Of a stretch of 64,000 nucleotides of DNA, positions 1 to 8,570 are shown one piece after another. The DNA comes from Saccharobesus litoralis (GTDB lineage Bacteria; Pseudomonadota; Gammaproteobacteria; Enterobacterales; Alteromonadaceae), in contig NZ_CP026604.1 of NCBI RefSeq assembly GCF_003063625.1, positions 4,318,065 through 4,382,064 of the forward strand, written 5' to 3'. The position numbers were made by a program, and so were the translations under genes. Position 1 is the first letter of the stretch. Each line of letters starts with the position of its first letter. The notes below the pieces were generated by a model, which saw only the letters and a list, made by a program, of their open reading frames with translations, did no database searches and was not told where the DNA came from.

Positions 1-1133
1 TGGGAAATAACCGGGTCTTGATGAATAATATCGAAAAATGCACCTAGCTTATCTACTTCATGTAACTCGCGTGCTAACGCAGAAGCCAGATCAAAACGAA
101 AACCATCAACGTGCATTTCTTCTACCCAGTACCGCAAACTATCCATAATCAATTGCAGGGCTTTGGGCGTCATCATGTTTAATGTATTGCCACAACCGGT
201 GTAATCCATGTAGTAGCGTTCATTATCTTCAACCAAACGATAATACGCTTTGTTATCAATGCCTTTAAACGATAAAGTCGGCCCTAAATGATTGCCTTCT
301 GCGGTATGGTTGTACACCACATCAAGTATGACCTCGATACCTGCAGCGTGATAAGCACTGACCATTTCCTTAAACTCGTTAATATCTTTTTTGCTTGAAT
401 AACGCATATCAGGCGCAAAAAAGCTCAAAGAATTGTAACCCCAATAATTAGTTAAGCCATTGGCTTGCAAATGCCAGTCATTAACGAAACCATGAATGGG
501 CATCAACTCAATCGCGGTCACTCCTAACGACTTAATATATTTAATGACAGAGGGATAGGCCAATCCAGCATAGGTGCCTTTTAATTTGGTGGGAACATCT
601 GGGTGTTGTTGAGTAAAGCCTTTTACATGCAACTCATAAATTATGGTTTTATGCCAAGGCGTGTTAGGTCTTTTATCGCCACGCCAATTGAATTGGCTAT
701 CAACCACTTTGCACTTCGGCATGTAATCCGCATTGTCTGTATCGCTAAAACTTAAATCTTCAGCTTTATCACCAATTCGATAACCAAATGCGTAGTCATT
801 CCAAATAACCTCTCCTTCAATGGCTTTAGCGTAAGGATCAAGCAAAAGTTTATTACCATTGAATCTATGTCCACTTTCAGGATCATAGGGGCCATAAACA
901 CGATACGCATACAATTGATTTGGTTTAACTTGCGGCAAAAATACATGCCATACTTGGTCGGTTTGTTCTTGCAACTGTATGCTATGGGTTTGCTTTTCGC
1001 CTTTTTTATCAAATAAACACAATTCTACCCGCTCGGCATGTTCTGAAAATAAGGCAAAGTTAACCCCGTCGCCTGTCCATGTTGCACCGAGTGGATAAGG
1101 TTTTCCTGGCCATACTTTTAGTTTACTAAACAT
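1..1133 (-). CDS. glgX: Glycogen debranching enzyme GlgX (isoamylase-type GH13), 3' part cut by the window edge
   Basis: The reverse strand is open from an ATG at 1133 to base 1, giving about 377 N-terminal residues. The start reads [19 protein letters not shown], the usual beginning of GlgX/TreX isoamylases with an N-terminal CBM48. Further on come HVKGFT, the GH13 region I motif [10 protein letters not shown], and [10 protein letters not shown], which holds the catalytic Asp nucleophile. The remaining catalytic Glu and Asp lie beyond the window. A good ribosome site (AAGGAGAG) stands 5-6 bases before the ATG. By family, the enzyme cleaves alpha-1,6 branches of glycogen trimmed by phosphorylase. 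The nearby GH13 alpha-glucosidase and pyruvate kinase fit a carbohydrate-metabolism region. Confidence 0.93.
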   Translation of the reverse strand, partial: MFSKLKVWPGKPYPLGATWTGDGVNFALFSEHAERVELCLFDKKGEKQTHSIQLQEQTDQVWHVFLPQVKPNQLYAYRVYGPYDPESGHRFNGNKLLLDPYAKAIEGEVIWNDYAFGYRIGDKAEDLSFSDTDNADYMPKCKVVDSQFNWRGDKRPNTPWHKTIIYELHVKGFTQQHPDVPTKLKGTYAGLAYPSVIKYIKSLGVTAIELMPIHGFVNDWHLQANGLTNYWGYNSLSFFAPDMRYSSKKDINEFKEMVSAYHAAGIEVILDVVYNHTAEGNHLGPTLSFKGIDNKAYYRLVEDNERYYMDYTGCGNTLNMMTPKALQLIMDSLRYWVEEMHVDGFRFDLASALARELHEVDKLGAFFDIIHQDPVIS

Positions 1134-1588
1134 AACAACTCTCCTTTGCTTTACTGCATCATGCCAGTGCAAAATTGCTCAAAATAGGAACGCTATACAT
1201 CATTATTCACAAACAAACAGGTAAGAAATCTGGAATATAGTCAAAGCGATCAGGTTTTAGGTGCAGGTTTCTGGTTCCAAGCGAAACCTAAGTACTTACA
1301 ACCATCTAAGCAAAGTCGAGAGTAAGCGCTGACAATAAACCATAAGACCTGAGCGAGAAGACTATAACCATAGGCACAGTATGGCTGGCAATTGAAAAGC
1401 GTACATTGACCGGTTAATTAAATTTAAGTTAAACCTTGCCATGTTAAGCCTGCATATTCCTGTTTACAGTAGCTATGCAATTTTTGTTCAAAATTGGCGA
1501 GTCTAATAGGGAAATTGGCAAGCTATTGGCATAAACAATTAAAACAAACTATCTTTTTAACAGTACACACGGCTGCAATAACAACATA
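1134..1588. other. Intergenic region between divergent glgX and the diguanylate cyclase gene
   Basis: This 455-base stretch separates two divergent genes and must hold both promoters. It contains one family A repeat (1236-1366). I see no RNA gene and no convincing ORF. The part next to the cyclase gene is AT-rich, without a clear consensus promoter. Confidence 0.6.
1236..1366. repeat. ERIC-like hairpin repeat, family A copy 1
   Basis: It begins TATAGTCAAAGCGATCAGG and ends ACCTGAGCGAGAAGACTATA. These ends form a long imperfect terminal inverted repeat. The middle differs from copy 2: it carries a CTAAGTACTTACA-type stretch, also present in copy 4, and lacks the CCCC...GGGG stem. Other copies lie at 5374, 28938, 42755 and 54810. 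Confidence 0.85.
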
Positions 1589-3460
1589 ATGACTCGTAAA
1601 ACACTTGGCTTATTTATAAGTGAATTAACCCGTAATAATAACTACCGATTATTTAGTGCGTTAAAACAGCAAGCCCAGCAGCATCGAATGCATTTAATTG
1701 CGTTTGAAGGTCGTTGCATGCAAAGTGAAAATTATGCTGACAAACAGCTCAATTTTATTTATCAATTTTGTAATGAAGAGTTAATAGACGATTTAATCGT
1801 GCCTTCTTCAGCTGTACCCTTGTCATTTACTCAAAGTAAATTTGAGCGTTTTTTTAAAAATACAGCTAAATCAAAAGTCATTACCTATTACACAAAGCGC
1901 GAGGGTTATCACTCTGTTCGAGTGGATAACGCATCCGGTTCGAGTCAATTAGTTGAGCATTTATTAGCACACCATCAATATCAACGTTTTATCGTGATCC
2001 GTGGCCCAGTCAATGACGATGATGCCAATCAGCGTTTCAAGGCGACAATCAAGGTATTAGAAAGCAAAAGTATTGAGCCATTAGTTTTACAAGGCAGTTG
2101 GGAATCAAAAGACAGTATTCGATTAATCAAAACCATCATAAAACAATATGATAATTATCAAGCGGTTATCTTTCCTAACGACGAAACAGCCATCGCCGCA
2201 TTAGATTACATCAATAATTTTGCGCCGCAATATAAAGAGTTTTTTTCTATTGTTGGTTTTGATAATTCAGTTAACGCACGTAATATTTCACCACAGTTAA
2301 CAACTGCTGATCATCCACACCCTGATATGGCAGCCAAAACATTTGAGCTAATTACTCAAGACAATAATAACCCTAGTGATACGATATTTGAGTCAAAGGC
2401 GATTATTCGAGCATCATGTGGCTGTCAACATCATAAAGAAGATACCCAGCCAACTCGTAAACTTTACACCGATAGTTTTTACTTGCACGAAAATTTACAA
2501 GCGCTTAACCATCAAGATTTTTTCGACAAATTAACCTTTGCCTTAACAGACAGGGAAATTAGTGGTTGCTATATAAACCTATACAAAACTAAAGCATTTG
2601 AGCTTAAAGCAACATCAGAGGTGCCGAAATTTTCTAAATTAGTCTATGCATTTTCAGATGGCAATTTACACAATGAATATATAGACGAAACCTTTGCCAC
2701 CCAACAATTACTGCCCGAAGGTTTATGGCGTACCGAGACAGCTAAAACCTTACTGGCAAAACCCTTGTACTATAACAATGAACATTTTGGATTTATTGTA
2801 TTTGATGTTAACCAAGGTCGAATGCAAGACATTCAAGAAATCACAACTCATGTTGCAACCACATTGCACATCATAAATTTATTCGAACGCATGCAAAGCA
2901 CACTGCAAGAAAACGCGCGATTAATGGCTGACTTAGCCAAAATCAATCAAAGTTTGCTAAACGACAACTCTAGTTTAAAAGCAATATCGACGACAGATGA
3001 AATGACAGGTGTGTTAAACCGCCGTGGGTTCTATCAAGAGGTTGAAGCATTAATAAGCGAACAACAAGGCCATTCGATTACATTTTTATATGCCGACATG
3101 GACAGATTAAAATATGTGAACGATACCTTTGGCCATTCAGCTGGTGATGAAGCCATCAGTAAAATTGCCTCAACCCTAAGCCAAGTATTTAGAAATAATG
3201 ATATTGTCGGGCGCATGGGTGGCGATGAATTTGTTATTTGTCTAGCACGAGACAAAGATTTTGATGTCAGTATATTAATTAATCGAATAGATGCTGAGCT
3301 CGACTACTATAATCAAACCAGTGGCAAACCCTTTGAAATAGCCATGAGTTTTGGATCTTACACCTTGGATATTAGCCACGAATTGGATATAGAAAAAGCC
3401 ATAGAACAAGCCGATGCGGCATTGTACGAAAAGAAAAAAGCGCGTAAGGCAACAAGGTAA
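1589..3460 (+). CDS. Diguanylate cyclase with cytoplasmic LacI-type ligand-binding domain and GAF-like linker
   Basis: This 623-residue protein would make cyclic di-GMP from two GTP. Residues 1-275 resemble the periplasmic-binding fold of LacI-type regulators (start RKTLGLFISEL), but with no DNA-binding helix-turn-helix and no signal peptide or membrane helix, so the sensor should be cytosolic. The module ends with RASCGC, a motif I associate with this sensor class. Residues about 285-430 look GAF-like, followed by a short coiled coil. The cyclase starts at DEMTGVLNRRGF. GGDEF at residues 544-548 is intact, and RNND five residues upstream fits the inhibitory I-site. The gene lies among glgX, pyk and GH13, so a sugar or sugar phosphate is a reasonable but unproven ligand. 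Confidence 0.88.
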   Translation: MTRKTLGLFISELTRNNNYRLFSALKQQAQQHRMHLIAFEGRCMQSENYADKQLNFIYQFCNEELIDDLIVPSSAVPLSFTQSKFERFFKNTAKSKVITYYTKREGYHSVRVDNASGSSQLVEHLLAHHQYQRFIVIRGPVNDDDANQRFKATIKVLESKSIEPLVLQGSWESKDSIRLIKTIIKQYDNYQAVIFPNDETAIAALDYINNFAPQYKEFFSIVGFDNSVNARNISPQLTTADHPHPDMAAKTFELITQDNNNPSDTIFESKAIIRASCGCQHHKEDTQPTRKLYTDSFYLHENLQALNHQDFFDKLTFALTDREISGCYINLYKTKAFELKATSEVPKFSKLVYAFSDGNLHNEYIDETFATQQLLPEGLWRTETAKTLLAKPLYYNNEHFGFIVFDVNQGRMQDIQEITTHVATTLHIINLFERMQSTLQENARLMADLAKINQSLLNDNSSLKAISTTDEMTGVLNRRGFYQEVEALISEQQGHSITFLYADMDRLKYVNDTFGHSAGDEAISKIASTLSQVFRNNDIVGRMGGDEFVICLARDKDFDVSILINRIDAELDYYNQTSGKPFEIAMSFGSYTLDISHELDIEKAIEQADAALYEKKKARKATR

Positions 3461-3524
3461 CGCGCTTGTTTATCAGCTTAAACCCCTTATCCATTTAATT
3501 TCTCTAAATAGTATCTATTTATTG

Positions 3525-3680
3525 TGGGCGAGCATTTCTGCTTGCTGAGCCTGCAAACCTTTCTCCCCCAAAGAGCAAGACTACAGAATTTTGTTCCTGG
3601 CAAATTCTAAGTACTTGCATCCATGCAGGAACCAAAAACAGGGGGGAAGCCAAGGCTTACTGCTTGAAATGCTAAATAGT
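3525..3680. repeat. Dispersed repeat family B, copy 1
   Basis: It starts GGGCGAGCATTTCTGCTTGC, continues through GAGCCTGCAAACCTTT, GACTACAGAATTTTGTTCC and CTAAGTACTTGCATCCATGC, and ends near TGCTTGAAATGCTAAATAG. The core up to about 3633 is shared, in reverse orientation, with 15470-15676 and 53986-54091, and in degenerate form with 38184-38292. The final GCTTGAAATGCTAAATAG is shared only with the 15470 copy. Confidence 0.8.
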
Positions 3681-3693
3681 TACAAGAACCATT

Positions 3694-3731
3694 AAAAAAG
3701 CCGCGCTTCTTAACAAGAAACGCGGCTTTTT
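3694..3731. terminator. Bidirectional rho-independent terminator
   Basis: A stem AAAAGCCGCG / CGCGGCTTTT closes a 15-base loop, with A and T runs on the two sides. It lies between the convergent diguanylate cyclase gene and pyk and can end both. Confidence 0.85.
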
Positions 3732-3771
3732 CGAATGCTTTTTATCAATGCTTAGTAAAGCAAATTAGATT

Positions 3772-5193
3772 TTAATCTCGGTTTAAGAAAGATTCGACCG
3801 TGTTAATTTCCATGCGGTTAGTTTCACCTTTTGGCGAACCCGGTGCGCTTTTAGCAATAACAACTAAGCTATCGTCTTGTAATGTGCCGTTATCCACTAA
3901 AGGAGAAATTGAATTTTTAATTACGTCTTTGCGGTCAAGTACATCAACCAAATAAGCATCAACACCATAACTTAACGACAATAAACGTAAAGATTCCGGC
4001 GTATAACAAGCTGCATATAAAGGTGCAGCAGGACGATGAGAGGCTATTTGACGAGCCGTTGAGCCTGTAGCGGTTGGGACAACAATAGCATCAACATCTA
4101 AATCACGAGCCGATTTAGCGACCTGCTTACAAATATACTCCTGTAAGTGATATTTATCGTTTTTGCTGTCTAAGTTAATACCGTGAGCCGTTTGGTCTTC
4201 AACATGAGAACAAATACGCGCCATTGTTTCAACCGCTTCAAATGGGTAGTCACCGTAAGCTGACTCACCTGAAAGCATGACTGCATCAGTACCATCTAAT
4301 ACCGCATTGGCAACGTCTGAAATTTCAGCACGTGTTGGACGTGGGTTTTGGATCATACTTTCTAGCATTTGGGTCGCAGTGATAACCGGACGCTGTGCCT
4401 TGATACATTTTTGGATCATGGCTTTTTGCACTAGCGGTACTTCTTCACCTGGAATTTCAATACCTAAATCACCACGAGCAACCATAACACCATAGGTCAC
4501 TTCAAGAATTTCATCTAAATTATCAACACCTTCGCGGTTCTCGATTTTAGAGATAATTTTGATTGGTGAGTTTTTAGCATCAAGAATCTCTTGAACATCT
4601 AGCACGTCTTGTTTGTTACGAACAAAAGAATGAGCAATAAAATCAACACCGGCATCAATAGCCATTTCAATAAATGATTTATCACGCTCAGTCACCGACG
4701 GCAGTTTAATTTCTACGCCCGGTACGTTAACACTCTTTTTCTTTTTAATTTTACCGTTGTTTAGTGCCGTGGTGTATAAAGCTTCATCATCTTTACTATC
4801 AACAACTAGCTCTAATAAACCGTCATCAATCAAGATATGAGCACCAACCGGTACATCTTTAACAAAGCCAAGGTAGTTAACTTGCACAGCTTCACGTGTT
4901 GTGGCTACATCTAAACCGTCAGCACGGAAAGTGACTTTATCACCTGTTGAAATGTTTAAATCTTCTTCAATTTTTAAGTTAGTGCGCATTTCTGGGCCTT
5001 TGGTATCAACCAACACAGCCAATTTGTCACTTACTTTACGCACATTTTCAATAACAACACGAGTATCTTCAGGCGTTTGATGTGCAGTGTTTAAACGAAT
5101 AACGTTTACACCGCGCTTGTATAATTCAGTAATAAATTCAACGTCACCCTTTAAATCAGATACCGTTGCTACAATTTTAGTTTGCTTAGTCAT
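3772..5193 (-). CDS. pyk: Pyruvate kinase, Bacteroidota-like N-terminal signature
   Basis: Pyruvate kinase makes pyruvate and ATP from phosphoenolpyruvate and ADP. The reading frame opens at a GTG at 5205, but the ATG at 5193 (MTKQTKIVATVSDLKGD, 473 residues) fits the family start better. Visible are KIENREG with the catalytic Lys, VARGDLGIEIP, ATQMLESM and DAVMLSGESA. The usual gammaproteobacterial start (KTKIVxTxGP ... RxNFSHG) is replaced by VATVSDLKGDVEFI ... IRLNTAHQ, which I recognise from Bacteroidota enzymes. The Ser of NFSHG, a potassium ligand in classic enzymes, is Ala here. DTKGPE is kept. Monocistronic, with its own terminator. Confidence 0.93.
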   Translation of the reverse strand: MTKQTKIVATVSDLKGDVEFITELYKRGVNVIRLNTAHQTPEDTRVVIENVRKVSDKLAVLVDTKGPEMRTNLKIEEDLNISTGDKVTFRADGLDVATTREAVQVNYLGFVKDVPVGAHILIDDGLLELVVDSKDDEALYTTALNNGKIKKKKSVNVPGVEIKLPSVTERDKSFIEMAIDAGVDFIAHSFVRNKQDVLDVQEILDAKNSPIKIISKIENREGVDNLDEILEVTYGVMVARGDLGIEIPGEEVPLVQKAMIQKCIKAQRPVITATQMLESMIQNPRPTRAEISDVANAVLDGTDAVMLSGESAYGDYPFEAVETMARICSHVEDQTAHGINLDSKNDKYHLQEYICKQVAKSARDLDVDAIVVPTATGSTARQIASHRPAAPLYAACYTPESLRLLSLSYGVDAYLVDVLDRKDVIKNSISPLVDNGTLQDDSLVVIAKSAPGSPKGETNRMEINTVESFLNRD

Positions 5194-5373
5194 ACTTCCG
5201 TTCACAAATTATAATAGTGATAATTTTGCGCGCTATTGTAGTGAATTGTGACCTTAAAGGCTGCTAAAAATTGGCAAGAATGGAGAAGATTAAATTCTTA
5301 GCTATGCAGTTTTAACTAAAAAGACAGCCAAACGTTACAAGCCTGTTAAAAATAAAGAGAAAGCCCAGTTTTA

Positions 5374-5502
5374 TATAGTCAAAGCGATCAGGTTTTAGGG
5401 GAAGCCGTCAAGCTTCGAGACCCCATGAGCATATGCTCTACTATGTGATTGGGGCGAGTAAGCGCTGACAATGAACCATAAGACCTGAGCGAGAAGACTA
5501 TA
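5374..5502. repeat. ERIC-like hairpin repeat, family A copy 2
   Basis: This 129-bp copy is nearly identical to the one at 28938. It runs from TATAGTCAAAGCGATCAGG to CCTGAGCGAGAAGACTATA. Inside is a GTCAAGCTTCG / CGAGTAAGCGCTGAC arm pair, then a CCCCA...TGGGG stem around the palindrome GAGCATATGCTC. The whole unit can fold as one long imperfect hairpin. Confidence 0.92.
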
Positions 5503-5547
5503 GTAAAAAAGTGGGCTATATAAAGTTACATTAGAGTAAGGCTTAAC

Positions 5548-7170
5548 CTAATCCAAAACCGCAAAAAAGACCCCATAAGGTAAAAAACGCAAGCAATTCT
5601 GACTATCTAATTGGGTATTATTAAATTCATGCCCCACTAATTGATGGGCTTTGATCTTTTGTGGTAAATCAATTTGTGTCGATTCACCCGACAAATTAAA
5701 ACCACACATAATAGCGCGTTCGCTTGTCTTGCGCGTAAACAGTAAAATAGGCTCTGGAGCTGCTAAGAACTGTATATCACCATGAATTAACGCCGGTTGT
5801 GTCGAGCGCCATTTGATAAAAGATTTAAACGCGTTAATCACAGATTCAGCATCTATTTGCTGATTTTGCACCGACATTGCAACATGCTCTTGTGGTATGG
5901 GTAGCCAAGGTGGCGATAAACTAAAACCGGCATTTAAAGTCCGGTTCCATGGCATAGGCGTTCGACAGCCATCTCGTCCTTTGAATGTCGGATAAAAGTT
6001 AATACCGTAGGGGTCCTGCATCGCTTCAAACGGAATATCGGCTTGTGGCAAACCAAGCTCCTCGCCTTGATAAACACAAATACTGCCTTTTAGTGAACCT
6101 AATAACGCGTTAAGCATTTTCGCCTTATCTTCATGACGCTGACTTTTATCCCAGCGCGTCACAACGCGTTCTACATCATGATTACCCAATGCCCAACATG
6201 GCCATCCGTCTTCGAGTTTTTGCTCTAGCCGCTCAACCGTTTCACGAATATGCGTAGCACTGTATTTGTCATTCAGTAGTTCAAAACTATATGCCATATG
6301 CAAGTATTCTGCGCCCTGCGTATATTCCGCCATCGTTGCTAATGAATCTTCTGATGAAATTTCGGCTAATGAGGTCGTATTAGGATACGTATCTAGCAGC
6401 GTGCGTAACTCGCGCATAAAAACTAAATTTTCAGGTTGAGTATGATTATATAAATGCTCTTGATAGGCATACGGGTTTTCGCCACGGATCCCCATCACAG
6501 TTAGGCGCTCTTTAGTACGAGCTGGGTTATCGCGTAATTGTGGATCATGACAACAAAAATTAGCCGCATCGACACGAATTCCATCGACACCTAATTGTAA
6601 CCAAAACTCGATATTGGCTAATACCGCCTGACGCACGGCTGGGTTGTGGTAATTTAAATCGGGCTGAGCGGCAAGAAAGTTATGTAAGTAATACTGTTTA
6701 CGACGAGGCTCCCATTGCCATGCCGGTCCACCAAATATAGATAACCAATTATTAGGCGGTGTACCATCATCTTTAGGATCAGCCCATACAAACCAATCCG
6801 CTTTATCATTGGTTTTATTTTCACGGCTTTCAACAAACCAAGCATGTTGATCTGACGTATGATTTAGCACTGCATCAATAAGCACCTTTAGACCAAGATC
6901 ATGTGCTTTATCGACCACTAGCTTAAAATCATCTAAACCGCCAAAAAGTGGATCTACCGCACAATGATCGCTGACATCATAACCGAAGTCTTTCATAGGA
7001 GATTGATAAAAAGGAGAAATCCATACAGCGTCTACACCCAATTCAGCAACATAGCCCAACTTGTTAGCAATGCCAGCTAAATCACCAACACCATCATTAT
7101 TGCTATCCATGAAGCTGCGTGGGTATATTTGGTATAAAACGGCGCCTCTCCACCATTCAGACTGGTTCAT
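5548..7170 (-). CDS. GH13 alpha-glucosidase (oligosaccharide alpha-glucosidase type)
   Basis: This 540-residue protein begins WWRGAVLYQIYPRSF, typical of the alpha-glucosidase / oligo-1,6-glucosidase branch of GH13. GVDGIRVDAANF holds the nucleophile Asp, AEISSEDS the acid/base Glu and GNHDVERV the transition-state Asp. No signal peptide is seen, so it should act in the cytoplasm and release glucose from maltose-like or isomaltose-like oligosaccharides. The exact linkage cannot be told from sequence. A GAGGAAAG ribosome site precedes the ATG at 7170. A LacI-type operator lies about 190 bases upstream (7356-7369). Confidence 0.92.
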   Translation of the reverse strand: MNQSEWWRGAVLYQIYPRSFMDSNNDGVGDLAGIANKLGYVAELGVDAVWISPFYQSPMKDFGYDVSDHCAVDPLFGGLDDFKLVVDKAHDLGLKVLIDAVLNHTSDQHAWFVESRENKTNDKADWFVWADPKDDGTPPNNWLSIFGGPAWQWEPRRKQYYLHNFLAAQPDLNYHNPAVRQAVLANIEFWLQLGVDGIRVDAANFCCHDPQLRDNPARTKERLTVMGIRGENPYAYQEHLYNHTQPENLVFMRELRTLLDTYPNTTSLAEISSEDSLATMAEYTQGAEYLHMAYSFELLNDKYSATHIRETVERLEQKLEDGWPCWALGNHDVERVVTRWDKSQRHEDKAKMLNALLGSLKGSICVYQGEELGLPQADIPFEAMQDPYGINFYPTFKGRDGCRTPMPWNRTLNAGFSLSPPWLPIPQEHVAMSVQNQQIDAESVINAFKSFIKWRSTQPALIHGDIQFLAAPEPILLFTRKTSERAIMCGFNLSGESTQIDLPQKIKAHQLVGHEFNNTQLDSQNCLRFLPYGVFFAVLD

Positions 7171-7355
7171 TCACTTTCCTCAACATGTCTTACACTGTTT
7201 AAACTGGCCTATTTTGTTAGCGTGTTTTTTATTTGTTCGCGGCTAGCCGCAGCAAGTTCTCGTTTATTCAAGCTAACTTGTGATGACGACTAACAAACAA
7301 AAATTTAGCCTTGTATTGGCAGCATAGTTGAGCTCATACAGCTAATACAACAACC

Positions 7356-7369
7356 CGCATACGTATGCA
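7356..7369. promoter_or_regulatory. Candidate LacI-family operator 1
   Basis: CGCATACGTATGCA contains a perfect 12-base palindrome GCATACGTATGC with a central CG, the form typical of LacI-family sites. It lies in the shared upstream region of the GH13 gene and the SDR gene. A second near-identical site is at 7520. A maltose/maltodextrin regulator is plausible but is not encoded here. Confidence 0.6.
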
Positions 7370-7519
7370 GATTTAACAATTAAATTACAAACCAACAAAA
7401 AAAATGTATGATTACGCTAATCAAAAACATCGGAAACACATGAATATAAAAGGAATTTACTAATACGAAGTACGTAATCACTTTCATATAGCAACAAAAA
7501 AAGTTAATAAAGTGTTGCA

Positions 7520-7533
7520 TGAATACGTATGCA
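7520..7533. promoter_or_regulatory. Candidate LacI-family operator 2
   Basis: TGAATACGTATGCA differs by one base from the palindrome TGCATACGTATGCA. It ends 33 bases before the ATG of the SDR gene at 7567, a position where a bound repressor could block initiation. Confidence 0.6.
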
Positions 7534-7566
7534 AAATGAAACATTTAAATAACATAGAGGTACAAG

Positions 7567-8376
7567 ATGAAAGCCATAATTACCGGTGCCAATGGCAAAA
7601 TCGGCCAATACCTCACTCGTCATTTAACCGATAGTGGTTGGCAATGCTTATCTTGGGATCGTGCCATTGTCGCGGTAAATGACGAACAAGCCATCTACCA
7701 ATTTATTGAACGGACTCAACCTGATGTGGTTTTTCACCTTGCTTCGTTCTCTGATCCCATCGGACTCAAAAACGAATCTTGGATTGTCAATTACGATTGG
7801 CCTACCACCATAGCTAAATGTTGCCAGAAAATAGGCACTCAACTTGTCTACATTTCCTCAGCGCAAGTGTTTAATCACAGCTCACTTGGCCCTTATACGT
7901 TAAACAGCGTTGCCAATGCCACTTCTGGCACTGGCTATGAAAAACGTATGGCGGAAAAGTCATTATTAGATATTAATCCAAACAGCCTGATCATTCGCTT
8001 AGGCTGGCAAATAGACCCCAATGCGACAAAACAAGAAATGGCAAATTGGCTAATGAGCTTTAGTCGCTGCCAAGACGGCAATAAGCTACTGATGGCTGAA
8101 AATGATTTTCCGAGTTGCGGTTTTATTGATGACACTTGCAAAACACTCACTGCGTTGGTTTTAAGTGAACACCAAGGTGGCATATACCACTTTGACTCCA
8201 ATCGAATTTGGAATTGTTGGCAAATTGCAACCGCGCTCAACCATACCTATTCGCTTAACTTAACTATTGAAAAAATCGACGTTGAAAGGCAATGTGAAGA
8301 CATTAAGCCCCACGATAGTCGCTTAATTGATACTCGAGTCAACTTACCGCCACTTAGCGAACATCTCCTGTTTTAA
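7567..8376 (+). CDS. NAD-dependent epimerase/dehydratase-like (extended SDR, RmlD-like) protein
   Basis: This 269-residue protein starts MKAIITGANGKIGQYL, an extended-SDR Rossmann nucleotide-binding loop (GxxGxxG). VVFHLASFSDP and VYISSAQVF match the next strands, the latter with the catalytic-site Ser. The usual YxxxK is not clear: the region reads TGYEKRMAEKS, so the catalytic pair may be altered. Overall it resembles dTDP-4-dehydrorhamnose reductase-like proteins, but no sugar-nucleotide genes are nearby. Two LacI-type operators upstream suggest co-control with the divergent alpha-glucosidase gene. The substrate is unknown. Confidence 0.7.
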   Translation: MKAIITGANGKIGQYLTRHLTDSGWQCLSWDRAIVAVNDEQAIYQFIERTQPDVVFHLASFSDPIGLKNESWIVNYDWPTTIAKCCQKIGTQLVYISSAQVFNHSSLGPYTLNSVANATSGTGYEKRMAEKSLLDINPNSLIIRLGWQIDPNATKQEMANWLMSFSRCQDGNKLLMAENDFPSCGFIDDTCKTLTALVLSEHQGGIYHFDSNRIWNCWQIATALNHTYSLNLTIEKIDVERQCEDIKPHDSRLIDTRVNLPPLSEHLLF

Positions 8377-8404
8377 CGGACACCCGAACATACTTATATA
8401 ACAA

Positions 8405-8437
8405 AACAAGTGGCGGATAGATTTTCCACCACTTGTT
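8405..8437. terminator. Hairpin after the SDR gene, probable terminator
   Basis: AACAAGTGG pairs perfectly with CCACTTGTT around a 15-base loop, 28 bases after the stop. There is no long T-run, so termination is inferred from position. Confidence 0.45.
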
Positions 8438-8570
8438 CATAACATGTGCGTTATCAACAAACGTAACTAACACGTGTTAAGTTAGAGCATGACTATATCC
8501 CTACAGCACAGTCACTTTTTATAACATTTATGCTATAGTCGCGCGAAATTTTCGACCTAGAGCCATTCCT

